A stretch of DNA of 36,205 nt from Patescibacteria group bacterium (lineage in GTDB: Bacteria > Patescibacteriota > Patescibacteriia > UBA2591 > UBA6264): the NCBI GenBank assembly GCA_021735685.1, contig JAIPGN010000006.1, positions 1-36,205 of the forward strand, written 5' to 3'. Below, piece by piece: positions 17,700 to 26,821 of the stretch; the first letter of the stretch is position 1; the number at the start of each line of letters is the position of its first letter. Below the pieces are notes generated by a model. That model ran no database searches. It had not been told where the DNA came from and saw only the letters and a program-made list of their open reading frames with translations. Position numbers and translations under genes: made by a program.

Positions 17700-18512
17700 T
17701 TAAGCCCTCATCTTCTGAAACGTCAATAAAGTTACTTCTGGCCGGGAATTAAAACGTACCGGCAATTTGCGGGTACCAATGCCTTGATTAATATACATTT
17801 GCGCGCCCTTAACCAAAGAGAGACCCCTGATATATTTAAATTTATACTTAGTCGGCGCCCAAAGAACTGGAATTCCAGGAATATTCACTTGCCCACCATG
17901 AGTATGACCCCCTAAAATCAAATCCACATCTCCTGGACTTAAATCTTCTATAATCTCTGGACTGTGAGACAAAAGAATTTTAATAGTCGAATTGTCAGTT
18001 CCAGATAAAGCTCTTTCTAAATTGTGATGATGGGTGTGAGGGTCATCCACTCCTAAGAGCCAAAAACATTGTTTATCTTTACATAATTTTACGTTTTCAT
18101 TTCTTAAAACTTGCCAACCAACTTTTTCTAGGGTCTTTTGAAAAAAATCCGGTCTCATCTTCTTGTCTTCAAAAAGATGATTGCCGAAAACAACATAAAC
18201 TGGAGCTAAATCTCTTAATTTCTGCCAAAAAACAGAGCAAGAGTCGATTTCTTTCAAAAAAGCTTCATTGATATCACCAGTTACAAAAATAAAATCAGCC
18301 TTTTCTTGACTGATAATTTCTAAGACTCTTTTTTCTCTATAACCAAAATTAGAAGAATGTAAATCACTTAAATGAATTATCTTCAAGCCTTCCAATTTAG
18401 TTGGTGATTTTTTTAAAAAAATATCTCTTCTTTTTAAGGTCAACCAAAAGGGTTCAATTAAAAAAGAATAAATAATTAAAAAAATAAAAAGTAAAATAAA
18501 TATCCAAATCAT
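17700..18512 (-). CDS. Membrane-anchored metallophosphoesterase
   Basis: IIHLSDLHSSNFG, VTGDINE, FGNH, LILGGHTHGGQVNIPGI. Confidence 0.93.
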   Translation of the reverse strand: MIWIFILLFIFLIIYSFLIEPFWLTLKRRDIFLKKSPTKLEGLKIIHLSDLHSSNFGYREKRVLEIISQEKADFIFVTGDINEAFLKEIDSCSVFWQKLRDLAPVYVVFGNHLFEDKKMRPDFFQKTLEKVGWQVLRNENVKLCKDKQCFWLLGVDDPHTHHHNLERALSGTDNSTIKILLSHSPEIIEDLSPGDVDLILGGHTHGGQVNIPGIPVLWAPTKYKFKYIRGLSLVKGAQMYINQGIGTRKLPVRFNSRPEVTLLTFQKMRA

Positions 18513-18516
18513 AAAA

Positions 18517-19248
18517 CTATTTACCGAATCGCCTTTTCCTTTGAGAATAATCAGTTAAAATCCGATCAATGTCTTTCTCTTTAATGCTGGGCCAATATTT
18601 ATCCAAGAAACATAACTCGGCATAAGCTGATTGCCAAAGCAAAAAGCCAGATAATCTTTTCTCTGAAGTACGAACTACCAAATCCGGATCCGGTAATCCT
18701 TGAGTCCACAAATACTGGCTAATTATTTCTTCATTAACCTGAGAAGCCTTAATTCCATCCCTAAGCATACCTTTAAAAGCATGAACAATCTCCGAGCGAC
18801 CCCCATAATTAAAAGCTAAATTCACTATTCCTCTTTTATTGTTCTTTGTTTTTTCTTGGGCAATTATAGCAATTTTTTTGATCTCGGGCTCCAGTTGCGG
18901 ATCATCAATCCAGCCAGAAATAGATAATTTAACTTCCTGATCCATTAAATATTGCAAATCTTCTTGAAAAAGCCTCTTAATTAAACTCATTAAATGAGCA
19001 ACTTCCTTTTTGCTTCTTTTCCAATTCTCCGTAGAGAAAATAAAAAAACTTAAAACCTTAACTCCTTTTTTTAGACACCATTCAATGACATTCTTTACCC
19101 TTTCATATCCCTTTTGATGCCCATAATTAACTGGAAAAAAATATTGACGCGCCCAGCGACGATTACCATCTACAATAAAACCAATATGTTCCGGGATTAT
19201 TTCCTTTTTCGAGTCAGAACCCTTTGTTTTGGATTTCTCTTTTTTCAT
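18517..19248 (-). CDS. uppS: Isoprenyl transferase (undecaprenyl diphosphate synthase family)
   Basis: PEHIGFIVDGNRRWAR, GHQKGYERVKNVIEWCLKKGVKVLSFFIFSTENWKR, DPDLVVRTSEKRLSGFLLWQSAYAEL. Confidence 0.96.
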   Translation of the reverse strand: MKKEKSKTKGSDSKKEIIPEHIGFIVDGNRRWARQYFFPVNYGHQKGYERVKNVIEWCLKKGVKVLSFFIFSTENWKRSKKEVAHLMSLIKRLFQEDLQYLMDQEVKLSISGWIDDPQLEPEIKKIAIIAQEKTKNNKRGIVNLAFNYGGRSEIVHAFKGMLRDGIKASQVNEEIISQYLWTQGLPDPDLVVRTSEKRLSGFLLWQSAYAELCFLDKYWPSIKEKDIDRILTDYSQRKRRFGK

Positions 19249-19253
19249 ATTAT

Positions 19254-19664
19254 TTATTTTTTAACAATAGTAATGTTTGGTCCTTGCCCATAAAAAGGAG
19301 AAACCATTTTAAATTTTTTGCGCCGAGCAATTTGAGGCCAAGCTTTTTTAATCAAACTTTCATTAGTTTGCCCTGGGAAAAAACTAACCCCACACACCGG
19401 GATAGACAAAGCCCAACCCAAAGCATTAGCTAAAGAAAGAGCAATTCTAATGCCAACAAAAGAACCTGGTCCATTAACCACCACAATGCCCTTTAAGTCT
19501 TGAGATTTCTTTTTTTTCTCAATTAAGGCCTTTTCTAAAACTTCCAAAACATTTTCTCGCTCCATCCCTTTCTCTTCTTTTTCATACCAATAAATCTTTT
19601 TGGGATTAGAAAAAAGGGCTAAAGTAATTTTTCTAGTTTGAAGAGTGTTGATAAATAAGAACAT
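19254..19664 (-). CDS. tsaB: tRNA t6A biosynthesis protein TsaB (short form)
   Basis: GIVVVNGPGSFVGIRIALSLANALGWALSIPVCGVS. Confidence 0.8.
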   Translation of the reverse strand: MFLFINTLQTRKITLALFSNPKKIYWYEKEEKGMERENVLEVLEKALIEKKKKSQDLKGIVVVNGPGSFVGIRIALSLANALGWALSIPVCGVSFFPGQTNESLIKKAWPQIARRKKFKMVSPFYGQGPNITIVKK

Positions 19665-19724
19665 TTTTTTATTTTAGCAAAATTATTTTTTTTAAGCCAC
19701 CTCTTCTTCCACACCAAAAGGTTA

Positions 19725-19753
19725 TTTACATAAGCAGAGGTTTATATTATAAT
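19725..19753 (+). promoter_or_regulatory. Sigma70-type promoter
   Basis: TTTACA (19725-19730), 17 nt spacer, TATAAT (19748-19753), upstream of the plus-strand ORF at 19781. Confidence 0.75.
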
Positions 19754-19780
19754 AAAGAAAGATTAATAAACAAAATTTAT

Positions 19781-21787
19781 ATGAAAAAAGAAGTTCAAAT
19801 TGGAAATTTTTGCTTTTCTGATCCTCAGGAATCTAATGCCTATTCTTCAGTTTATATTACTAAACCCACAGAAAAATTTCTTCAGAAATTTGGCAAATTA
19901 GCTATTTTAAGTAATATCAATTTCAAAGACTCAGTTGACTCAAAAACTAAGAATTGGGCCGAAGAATGGATCGAAAAAATGGCCAACTTGGCTAAAGGAA
20001 ATTTTTACCAAAACCGATCAAATTCAATTAGATTAGAAGAAAACTTAGAAAACCTTTTACAACAACTCAATGTTTGGCTTTCTCAAGAAAAGGTTTCTCA
20101 ACCTAAGATTTTTGAAGAAAAAATAGAATCTTACGACTTTACGGTTCTGGCCCTTAAAGATAAAGAAATTCAATTCAGTCAAATTGGCACAATTAAAGCT
20201 ATTTTAATTGAGAATCAATCTTCAGAAAATTTAGGAGAAGAAAAAAAACCTAATAAAACAGAAAAGTTTACAAATATTATTAGCGGAAATTTACAAAAAA
20301 ACAATATCTTATTTTTCGCCAATGAAGAGGTTTTGGACTATTTCTCCGTTGAAAAAATAATTCAGATTTTGAAAAATACCCCCCTTGATCAAATTCAAAA
20401 AGAATTCAAAAATTTAATTAAAGAGGAATCTCCTTCTCTTAATATGATCGGACTAGCTCTCTCCTCTCGTTCAAAAATTCAGAAAGAAGAAAGAGAAAAA
20501 GAGGTCAAAGAAAAGACTACGAAAGTAAAAGAAGTAAAGAAAAGAGAAAAAAAAGAAAAAGCAAACAAACCTACCACCCCTTCATCAACCTCAGCTCCTC
20601 TTCCCCGAAAAAAAATGACCTTTTCTCGCCCCCAAAATAAACAAAAAAAATGGTTGAATAAATTATTGTTAGGTGGAATTCTAATTTGCATTGTCCTTTT
20701 TGGCGGAAGCTTAGTATTTTTAAAACGACAGCAAAAAATTGCCATGGAAAGAGAACAATACGCTCAAACCCTTAATAATATAGAAAAAAAACAAGAACAA
20801 TTAGAATCTGCCCTTCTTTCCTCTTTAGAAGAAGCTCCGACGCAAGTTGGTGAAATTTTCCAAGAAATTAAAACCATGATTCAAGAACTTCCCCGGCGCA
20901 CCGAAGAAGAAGAACAAATTTTCCAAAATTTTACCACTGAGTATAAAGAAAAATTTAACAATTATTATCAAATAAAAGAAATTTCTAACCCTCTGCAAAT
21001 CACGGACTTAAAATTAATTGACCCTGAAGTCAAAACTCAAGGCTTAGCACTAGTTAAAGAGAATCTTTATATTTTTAACCCAGAAAATAATTATATCTAC
21101 CGTCTTGATCTCAGCGATAACCAAACTGAAATCATTAATAAGATTTCAGCAAACGTGGGTTATTTACAAAAATTATACCCCAAAGACGAGGACAGTTTAA
21201 TCGGCTACGATCAGAATCAAAATTTAAATGAGTTTAATATTATTGATAATCAACTTTCAGAATTAAATTTAAGTACCGATCATCCTAAAACGGAAATTGC
21301 TGATTTAAAAATTTATAATCGTCGCCTTTATCTTTTGCAGCCATCCCTGAACCAAATCTATAAATATCAAAAAACTATTGATGGCTTTGGCCAAGAAGAA
21401 GCATGGCTTAAAGATGAAAATATTGATATCTCTCAAGGGGTCAGTTTAGCCATTGATAGCTCTATTTACGTTTTACAAGGAAACGGCTCTATTGAAAAAC
21501 TATATCAAGGTGGAAAAGAAAACTTTAGATTAGATCACTTTCAACCTCAACTCTCTCCAGGCTCTACTGGAAAAATTTTGACTAATGATGAATTAAGTAA
21601 AATTTATATTTTGGACCCAAGCACCAAAAGAATAATTATTTTAGACAAACAAGGACAATTAAAACAACAATTAATCTTTAATTCTTTAGAAAATAACGAG
21701 ATTAAAGACTTTGCAGTCAATCCTCAAGAAGATAAAATATGGATCCTAAGTGGTTCTCAGGTCCTAGAAATTGAAATCGATTTCTGA
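19781..21787 (+). CDS. Hypothetical transmembrane protein: degenerate PP2C-like N-terminus, single TM helix, beta-propeller-like C-terminus
   Basis: TVLALKDKEIQFSQIGTIKAILI and NNILFFANEEVLDYFSVEKII resemble PP2C strands; TM LLLGGILICIVLFGGSLVFL; repeated YxLxxSxNQIY-type blade sequences. Confidence 0.6.
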   Translation: MKKEVQIGNFCFSDPQESNAYSSVYITKPTEKFLQKFGKLAILSNINFKDSVDSKTKNWAEEWIEKMANLAKGNFYQNRSNSIRLEENLENLLQQLNVWLSQEKVSQPKIFEEKIESYDFTVLALKDKEIQFSQIGTIKAILIENQSSENLGEEKKPNKTEKFTNIISGNLQKNNILFFANEEVLDYFSVEKIIQILKNTPLDQIQKEFKNLIKEESPSLNMIGLALSSRSKIQKEEREKEVKEKTTKVKEVKKREKKEKANKPTTPSSTSAPLPRKKMTFSRPQNKQKKWLNKLLLGGILICIVLFGGSLVFLKRQQKIAMEREQYAQTLNNIEKKQEQLESALLSSLEEAPTQVGEIFQEIKTMIQELPRRTEEEEQIFQNFTTEYKEKFNNYYQIKEISNPLQITDLKLIDPEVKTQGLALVKENLYIFNPENNYIYRLDLSDNQTEIINKISANVGYLQKLYPKDEDSLIGYDQNQNLNEFNIIDNQLSELNLSTDHPKTEIADLKIYNRRLYLLQPSLNQIYKYQKTIDGFGQEEAWLKDENIDISQGVSLAIDSSIYVLQGNGSIEKLYQGGKENFRLDHFQPQLSPGSTGKILTNDELSKIYILDPSTKRIIILDKQGQLKQQLIFNSLENNEIKDFAVNPQEDKIWILSGSQVLEIEIDF

Positions 21788-21894
21788 AAAAAATTATTAA
21801 TTGGATAAATAAATAATCCTTTTACAAAAAAAATTTGACTAGATTAAACCTAGGCATTACTTAGGAGCCAAACCCCTAAGTGCTTTTATAAAAA

Positions 21895-21933
21895 AATTAC
21901 TGAGAATTTTCATCTCAGTAATTTTTTTTGATA
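21895..21933. terminator. Bidirectional intrinsic terminator between convergent genes
   Basis: AATTACTGAGA-ATTTTCA-TCTCAGTAATT flanked by A-run and T-run. Confidence 0.85.
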
Positions 21934-21948
21934 GAAATAAAACTTTTC

Positions 21949-22536
21949 CTATTTCAAAGTCACATTAGCCCCAGCTTCCTCTAACTCTTTTTTCATTTTT
22001 TCTGCCTCTTCCTTGGCTACTCCCTCTTTAACCATGGCTGGTGCAGAATCAACTAAATCCTTAGCTTCCTTAAGACCAACTTGAACAAAGTTTCTGATTG
22101 CTTTAATCACGGCAATTTTATTGCCCCCGGCTTCCGTAATTTCTACATTAAAAGAACTTTTCTCTTCTGCTGCTGAATCCTCTGCTCCTCCAGCTACAGC
22201 TGGACCAGCTACCGCCACCGGAGCCTGCGCAGAAACTCCAAACTTGTCTTCTAAAATTTCAACCAATTCAGCTAAATCAATCACGCTTAAGTTTTCAATA
22301 GTCTCTACTAAACTCTTAAACTTAGCGGGAACTTTAACTTCTTTTTTCTCTTCTTTTTTTTCTTCCTTTTTTTCCTCTTTCGGCTCTTCTTTTACTTCTT
22401 CTTCCTTTTTCTCTTCCTTAGATTCTTCTTTTTTCTCTTCTTTCTCTTCCTTGGATTCTTCTTTTTTCTCTTCTTTTTTTTCTTCTTTCTCTTCCTTGGA
22501 TTCTTCTTTTTTCTCTTCTTTTTTTTCTTCAGTCAT
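21949..22536 (-). CDS. rplL: 50S ribosomal protein L7/L12 with long Glu/Lys-rich N-terminal extension
   Basis: [37 protein letters not shown]...[42 protein letters not shown]. Confidence 0.95.
   Translation of the reverse strand: MTEEKKEEKKEESKEEKEEKKEEKKEESKEEKEEKKEESKEEKKEEEVKEEPKEEKKEEKKEEKKEVKVPAKFKSLVETIENLSVIDLAELVEILEDKFGVSAQAPVAVAGPAVAGGAEDSAAEEKSSFNVEITEAGGNKIAVIKAIRNFVQVGLKEAKDLVDSAPAMVKEGVAKEEAEKMKKELEEAGANVTLK
22326..22535. repeat. Degenerate tandem repeat encoding the L7/L12 E/K extension
   Basis: Repeated gattcttcttttttctcttctttctcttccttg-type units. Confidence 0.8.
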
Positions 22537-22557
22537 AAAATTAAAATTAATTTATTT

Positions 22558-23073
22558 TTATTTATTAATACTTGATAAAATATAGACTAATCCTCTTAAA
22601 TTGCCCTTAAGCACATAAGCTAAATTATTAATAGGCGCCTTAATTGTACTTAAAAGCTTGGCAATTAACTCTTCGCGAGAAGGAAGAGTGGACAGAATCT
22701 TTGCTTTTTCCGAAGCCAAAAACTCATCTCCCATAATGCCACCATTAATTTTCACCTCGTCATTTTCTTTAGCAAATTTAAAAGCAACTCTGATTGGAGC
22801 CACTTCATCCTCTAAAGAATAAGCCAAACCTAAGCCTCCTTGAATCTTGCTTAAATCAATATGACCTAAGCCAATTTTTTGAAAAACAAGATTTAAAAGA
22901 GTCTTTTTGGCCACAAAATATTGACAAGAATTTTCTTTGAGATTTTTCTTAAGTTCATCTACTTGGCCAACTTTTAATCCTGAATAATCCACAAAGACTA
23001 AACTCTTGATTCCCTTTAAGTCTTTCTCTAATTGATTAACGATTTCTTCTTTTTGTTTTCGCGTTTTGGCCAT
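22558..23073 (-). CDS. rplJ: 50S ribosomal protein L10
   Basis: KEEIVNQLEKDLKGIKSLVFVDYSGLKVGQVDELKKNLKENSCQYFVAKKTLL. Confidence 0.95.
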   Translation of the reverse strand: MAKTRKQKEEIVNQLEKDLKGIKSLVFVDYSGLKVGQVDELKKNLKENSCQYFVAKKTLLNLVFQKIGLGHIDLSKIQGGLGLAYSLEDEVAPIRVAFKFAKENDEVKINGGIMGDEFLASEKAKILSTLPSREELIAKLLSTIKAPINNLAYVLKGNLRGLVYILSSINK

Positions 23074-23099
23074 AAATTATTAATTAAAAAATATTAAAC

Positions 23100-23241
23100 A
23101 AAAAAACTGCTTACGCAGACTTTATTTTCGAAAAAACAAAAAATGTTTTTAGTCTCGGCAGGCCTTTCATCTTCTAATTTTGGAAATAAAATTAAAAAAC
23201 AAAAGTTTAAACTAATGTCAGCACCTACGGTCTGCGACAAC
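23100..23241 (-). promoter_or_regulatory. Ribosomal L10 leader (RF00557-like) with overlapping terminator hairpin
   Basis: Minus strand GCAGACCGTAGGTGCTGACATTAG...AGGCCTGCCGAGAC...GTCTGCGTAAGCAGTTTTTTT; resembles the L10 leader consensus and sits upstream of rplJ. Confidence 0.8.
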
Positions 23242-23247
23242 ACTATT

Positions 23248-23275
23248 ATGATAACAAAGAAGAGGTCTTTGTCAA
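23248..23275 (-). promoter_or_regulatory. Sigma70-type promoter of rplJL
   Basis: TTGACA - 16 nt - TATCAT on minus strand. Confidence 0.75.
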
Positions 23276-23294
23276 ACCATATTTATCCACAATA

Positions 23295-23702
23295 TTAAAG
23301 CTTTTTGGTTGATTTCCAATGATAAGCATATAAAGGCAAACCAATCAAAATTAAAGCCAAACTAACTGAGGCTTCTCGATGACGACGGCTAGTCAGGGGA
23401 TCAATCTGAGAGCTTTTTTCTTCCCAATCTTGATAAGACTCAACAATGGATGTAATCGCTTTTTTTTCTTCATCGCTTAGTTCTTCATCTCCCCTTTCTT
23501 CCACTTTTTGCAAATAATCTACAGGATAACTAAGAGAAGGTCGAGAATAATTTATTCTATCTTGCTCTTCAGCTTGTTTAAAAACAAAGGCCTTGAGTCC
23601 CATATCCAATAAACGAACACTACCAATAATTAAAAGGACCAGGCCAACTAAACTAAAAATATATAAATAAATTGCTTTTAAGGTTTGATGAGAAGAAGAC
23701 AT
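23295..23702 (-). CDS. Membrane protein, hypothetical
   Basis: Two hydrophobic segments flanking a charged loop. Confidence 0.6.
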   Translation of the reverse strand: MSSSHQTLKAIYLYIFSLVGLVLLIIGSVRLLDMGLKAFVFKQAEEQDRINYSRPSLSYPVDYLQKVEERGDEELSDEEKKAITSIVESYQDWEEKSSQIDPLTSRRHREASVSLALILIGLPLYAYHWKSTKKL

Positions 23703-23712
23703 ATAATAAATT

Positions 23713-24408
23713 TTATTTAATAATTGTGCCTTTAAATTTTTGAGAGGCTAGACATTTTTTTAAATTTTCAACATCTCGCCCATTCAAAATAACCACCTCT
23801 AATCCTAATTTTTGAGCTAATAAGCTCGCCGGAGGACCAAAGGGTGCTGACTTACGAGGAGACCATTCTCGTCCGACAATTTTTAAAAAATTTCCCCAAC
23901 TTAATTCAGAAAGCGGCTTAGCGTCAGGGAATTTATCTGGATCTTGATCATAAACATAATCAATATCGCTTAAATTAAAAACTCGACTCGCTCCCAAATT
24001 ATCAGCCCATAGAACCGCATCTTTATCACTGGAACAACCCGGCTTCCAACCCGAGGCAACAATTAAATTGTATTTATTGTCCACTTTAGTGTGCGGATCA
24101 ATTAAAACTTGAGGATAAGCTAAATCGCCGAAAAGACAACGCACAAATTCCGCATTAAGTTTAGTTGCTGCAATGCCCAACCAGTCCAAATCTAAATCTT
24201 TAATTTTTGCAATAGACTGAGCCGCTTGATTATACTTACGATTAACTCCTCCCCCGCCCGTAATTAAAACTAAACGATAATCTTGCTTTAGTAAATCAAT
24301 TATTAACTCTCTTATTTTTTTTAGAAAATCAACATTAATTTCTTCCTGAGGAATAATAAGAGACCCCCCTAAAGAAAAAACTAAAGTTTTTTTATTTTTT
24401 TCAGACAT
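23713..24408 (-). CDS. pyrH: UMP kinase, archaeal-type amino acid kinase
   Basis: VFSLGGSLIIP...LVLITGGGGVNRKYNQAA...VASGWKPGCSSDKDAVLWADNLGA...LSDIDYVYDQDPDKFPDAKPL. Confidence 0.88.
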   Translation of the reverse strand: MSEKNKKTLVFSLGGSLIIPQEEINVDFLKKIRELIIDLLKQDYRLVLITGGGGVNRKYNQAAQSIAKIKDLDLDWLGIAATKLNAEFVRCLFGDLAYPQVLIDPHTKVDNKYNLIVASGWKPGCSSDKDAVLWADNLGASRVFNLSDIDYVYDQDPDKFPDAKPLSELSWGNFLKIVGREWSPRKSAPFGPPASLLAQKLGLEVVILNGRDVENLKKCLASQKFKGTIIK

Positions 24409-24418
24409 AAAACAAAAA

Positions 24419-26161
24419 TTACATTTTAGAAAGAACTTTAATTCCCAATAGTTTCAATCCATTTTCTAAAACTTGGGCAACGCAAAGCAAAAATTGAAGT
24501 CGAGCAGCCTTTAAATCGGGTTGCGATTTAAGAATATTGCTTTGGTGATAAAACTCATTAAATTGGTGCCCTAATTTTAGCAAATAATGAGCCAATAAAG
24601 AAGGATTGCGTTCTTGACTAGCTCTTTTAATAATTTCAGGAAAAAAAGACAAAAACTGGGCTAAATTAATTTCAGTATCCGTGCCAAGTAAAGAAAAATT
24701 TATCTCTTGTTCTTTTTCTTTTTTTTCTTTTGAATTTTTAGTTAAAATACTTTGGATTCGAGCATAAGTATATTGCAAATAAGGACCAGTGTCTCCCTCA
24801 AAGGAAAGAGAATCTTCTGGGCTAAAATTAACTTTCTGATCTGGTCGGAATTTTAAAAAGAAAAAACGTAAAGCAGCTTGGGCAATAATCTGAGCCCGCG
24901 TCGATACCTCTAAAGGGCTCAAGTTTGGGCTTCTTTTAAAAACCTCTACCTTAGCCATTTGTTCCATTTTTTTAACCAATTCATCAATATCTACCACCTC
25001 TCCTTCCCGAGATTTCATTTTTCCCTCCGGTAAAAAAACCAAGCCATAAGAAAAATGTTCTCTTTGAGGTCCTTCTTGATTTAAACCAAAAATATCCAAA
25101 ACCTTAAACAAAACTCGAAAATAATGATTTTGTTCGGAAGCAACCACATAAATAAAACGATCTAGATTAAAATCATTATAAATTTTAGCCAAACCAATAT
25201 CTTGAGTAATATAAACACTAGTTTGATCTGGACGTAAAAGAACCTTTTTGCCTAAATTATACTCCTCTAAATCAATTTCAATAGCTCCGTCTTCTCTCTG
25301 GCAACAAAGATCTTTTTTCAGAGCCTTATTAACAATGTCTTTTCCCGAGTTATAAACATCACTTTCAAAATTAACGTGATCGAAACTAATGCCCAATTTT
25401 TGGTAAGTTTCTTCTATTCCCTCTAAAGCCCATTTGTTCATCTTTTGCCAAAGATCAAGCACGTGTGGATCACCCTCTTCCCATTGTTGTAACATTTCTT
25501 GAGCTTCTGTTAACAGGGAAGGATCTTCTTGTGATTTTTGCTCAAATAAAACATAATAATTGCCCACAAAATGATCTCCTTTTATTTTTTCTGACTTCGG
25601 TGTCTTCCCCTCTCCCCATTTTTGGTAAGCCAACATTGACTTACAAATATGAATCCCTCGATCGTTGATTAAGTTAAAAGTTGAGACCTTGAGCCCTTGA
25701 GCCCTAAACAAACTCGTTAAACTATCTCCTAAAAGATTATTTCTTAAATGTCCCAAATGTTGAGGCTTATTAGTGTTAGGGGCTGAATACTCAATGCCAA
25801 TTTTCTGCTTTTGATTATCTGAAGAGTAACCAAATTTATCCTTTTCTTCTAATATCTGCTGACAGATTGCTTTAAAAAAATTAGTTTTTTTAATAAAAAA
25901 ATTAAGATAAGGGCCTACATTTTCAATTTTCTCTAAAAAATCAATATTCTTTCGATCTAATTCTTTTTTGAAATGTCGAGCTAATTCTTTAGGATCTTTT
26001 TTTAAAACCTGAGAAAGTTGAAAGCAAGGAAAAGTAAATTCTCCTTGTTCTAATTGCTCAGATCTTTCTAAATTGAATATAAAGTCTGTTGGCAAATCTT
26101 CTGTGATTGCCTCTTTTAAAGATTCAACAATTTTTTTTTGAATTTCTTTTATTTTCACCAT
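24419..26161 (-). CDS. argS: Arginyl-tRNA synthetase
   Basis: IEYSAPNTNKPQHLGHLRNNLLGDSL; EGKMKSREGEVVDIDEL; C-terminal anticodon-binding DALR-like region. Confidence 0.96.
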   Translation of the reverse strand: MVKIKEIQKKIVESLKEAITEDLPTDFIFNLERSEQLEQGEFTFPCFQLSQVLKKDPKELARHFKKELDRKNIDFLEKIENVGPYLNFFIKKTNFFKAICQQILEEKDKFGYSSDNQKQKIGIEYSAPNTNKPQHLGHLRNNLLGDSLTSLFRAQGLKVSTFNLINDRGIHICKSMLAYQKWGEGKTPKSEKIKGDHFVGNYYVLFEQKSQEDPSLLTEAQEMLQQWEEGDPHVLDLWQKMNKWALEGIEETYQKLGISFDHVNFESDVYNSGKDIVNKALKKDLCCQREDGAIEIDLEEYNLGKKVLLRPDQTSVYITQDIGLAKIYNDFNLDRFIYVVASEQNHYFRVLFKVLDIFGLNQEGPQREHFSYGLVFLPEGKMKSREGEVVDIDELVKKMEQMAKVEVFKRSPNLSPLEVSTRAQIIAQAALRFFFLKFRPDQKVNFSPEDSLSFEGDTGPYLQYTYARIQSILTKNSKEKKEKEQEINFSLLGTDTEINLAQFLSFFPEIIKRASQERNPSLLAHYLLKLGHQFNEFYHQSNILKSQPDLKAARLQFLLCVAQVLENGLKLLGIKVLSKM

Positions 26162-26167
26162 ATATTT

Positions 26168-26818
26168 TTATGGTAATAATAAATCAACCAAAGCTTGGCC
26201 AAATCTTTCTGCAGCCAAAGGACCATTAGCTGTTACTATTCGAGAATCGATCACTACTGCTTGATCGACATACTCTGCTTCTTTTTCTTTTAAAGCCTCA
26301 ATCGTCCATTGGTTGTCTGGGTCGGACCAAACTGTAGCTTGATGACCCGCCAGAACTTCAGCTTGCGCTAAAATAACTGGAGCTAAACAAATTGCTCCCA
26401 AAACTTTATCTTTTTCAACAAATTGATGCACTACTTGATGAACTTCTTGATCTTCAATGTAATCAACAGCGCCCGGACCACCAATAAAAACCAAAGCACC
26501 AAATCGATTTGGATCTAAATCAAAAAGATTTCTTTCTATTTTAACTATCTGGCCAAATTTTCCCTGAGCTTCGTTTCCTTGAGAACTAACAGTAACAATT
26601 TCTAAGCCTCCGGCCTCCAAGACCTTTTTAGTATTTTCGTACTCTAAATCTTGAAAACCCTGTGGAGCAACTACTAAAGCTACTCTCTGATTAAGGTTAG
26701 ACTCTAAAGGCATCATATTGTTTTCTTCATTATTACGAGATGGCTCAAATAAACGACAAGCCGTTAAAAGGAAAGTGATAGTAATAAAAAATAAAAATAG
26801 TTTAATATTTGATTTCAT
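26168..26818 (-). CDS. DJ-1/PfpI family protein, predicted lipoprotein
   Basis: VALVVAPQGFQDLEYENTKKVLEAGG...ALVFIGGPGAVDYI...VLGAICLAPVILAQA; signal FLLTAC. Confidence 0.88.
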   Translation of the reverse strand: MKSNIKLFLFFITITFLLTACRLFEPSRNNEENNMMPLESNLNQRVALVVAPQGFQDLEYENTKKVLEAGGLEIVTVSSQGNEAQGKFGQIVKIERNLFDLDPNRFGALVFIGGPGAVDYIEDQEVHQVVHQFVEKDKVLGAICLAPVILAQAEVLAGHQATVWSDPDNQWTIEALKEKEAEYVDQAVVIDSRIVTANGPLAAERFGQALVDLLLP

Positions 26819-26821
26819 TTT

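Noticed and set aside
20479-20745. ORF 20479-20745 minus strand
   Set aside because: Antisense within the 19781-21787 coding region; low-complexity, no domain.
22121-22585. ORF 22121-22585 plus strand, Ser/Phe-rich
   Set aside because: Antisense of the L7/L12 low-complexity repeat; composition is an artefact.
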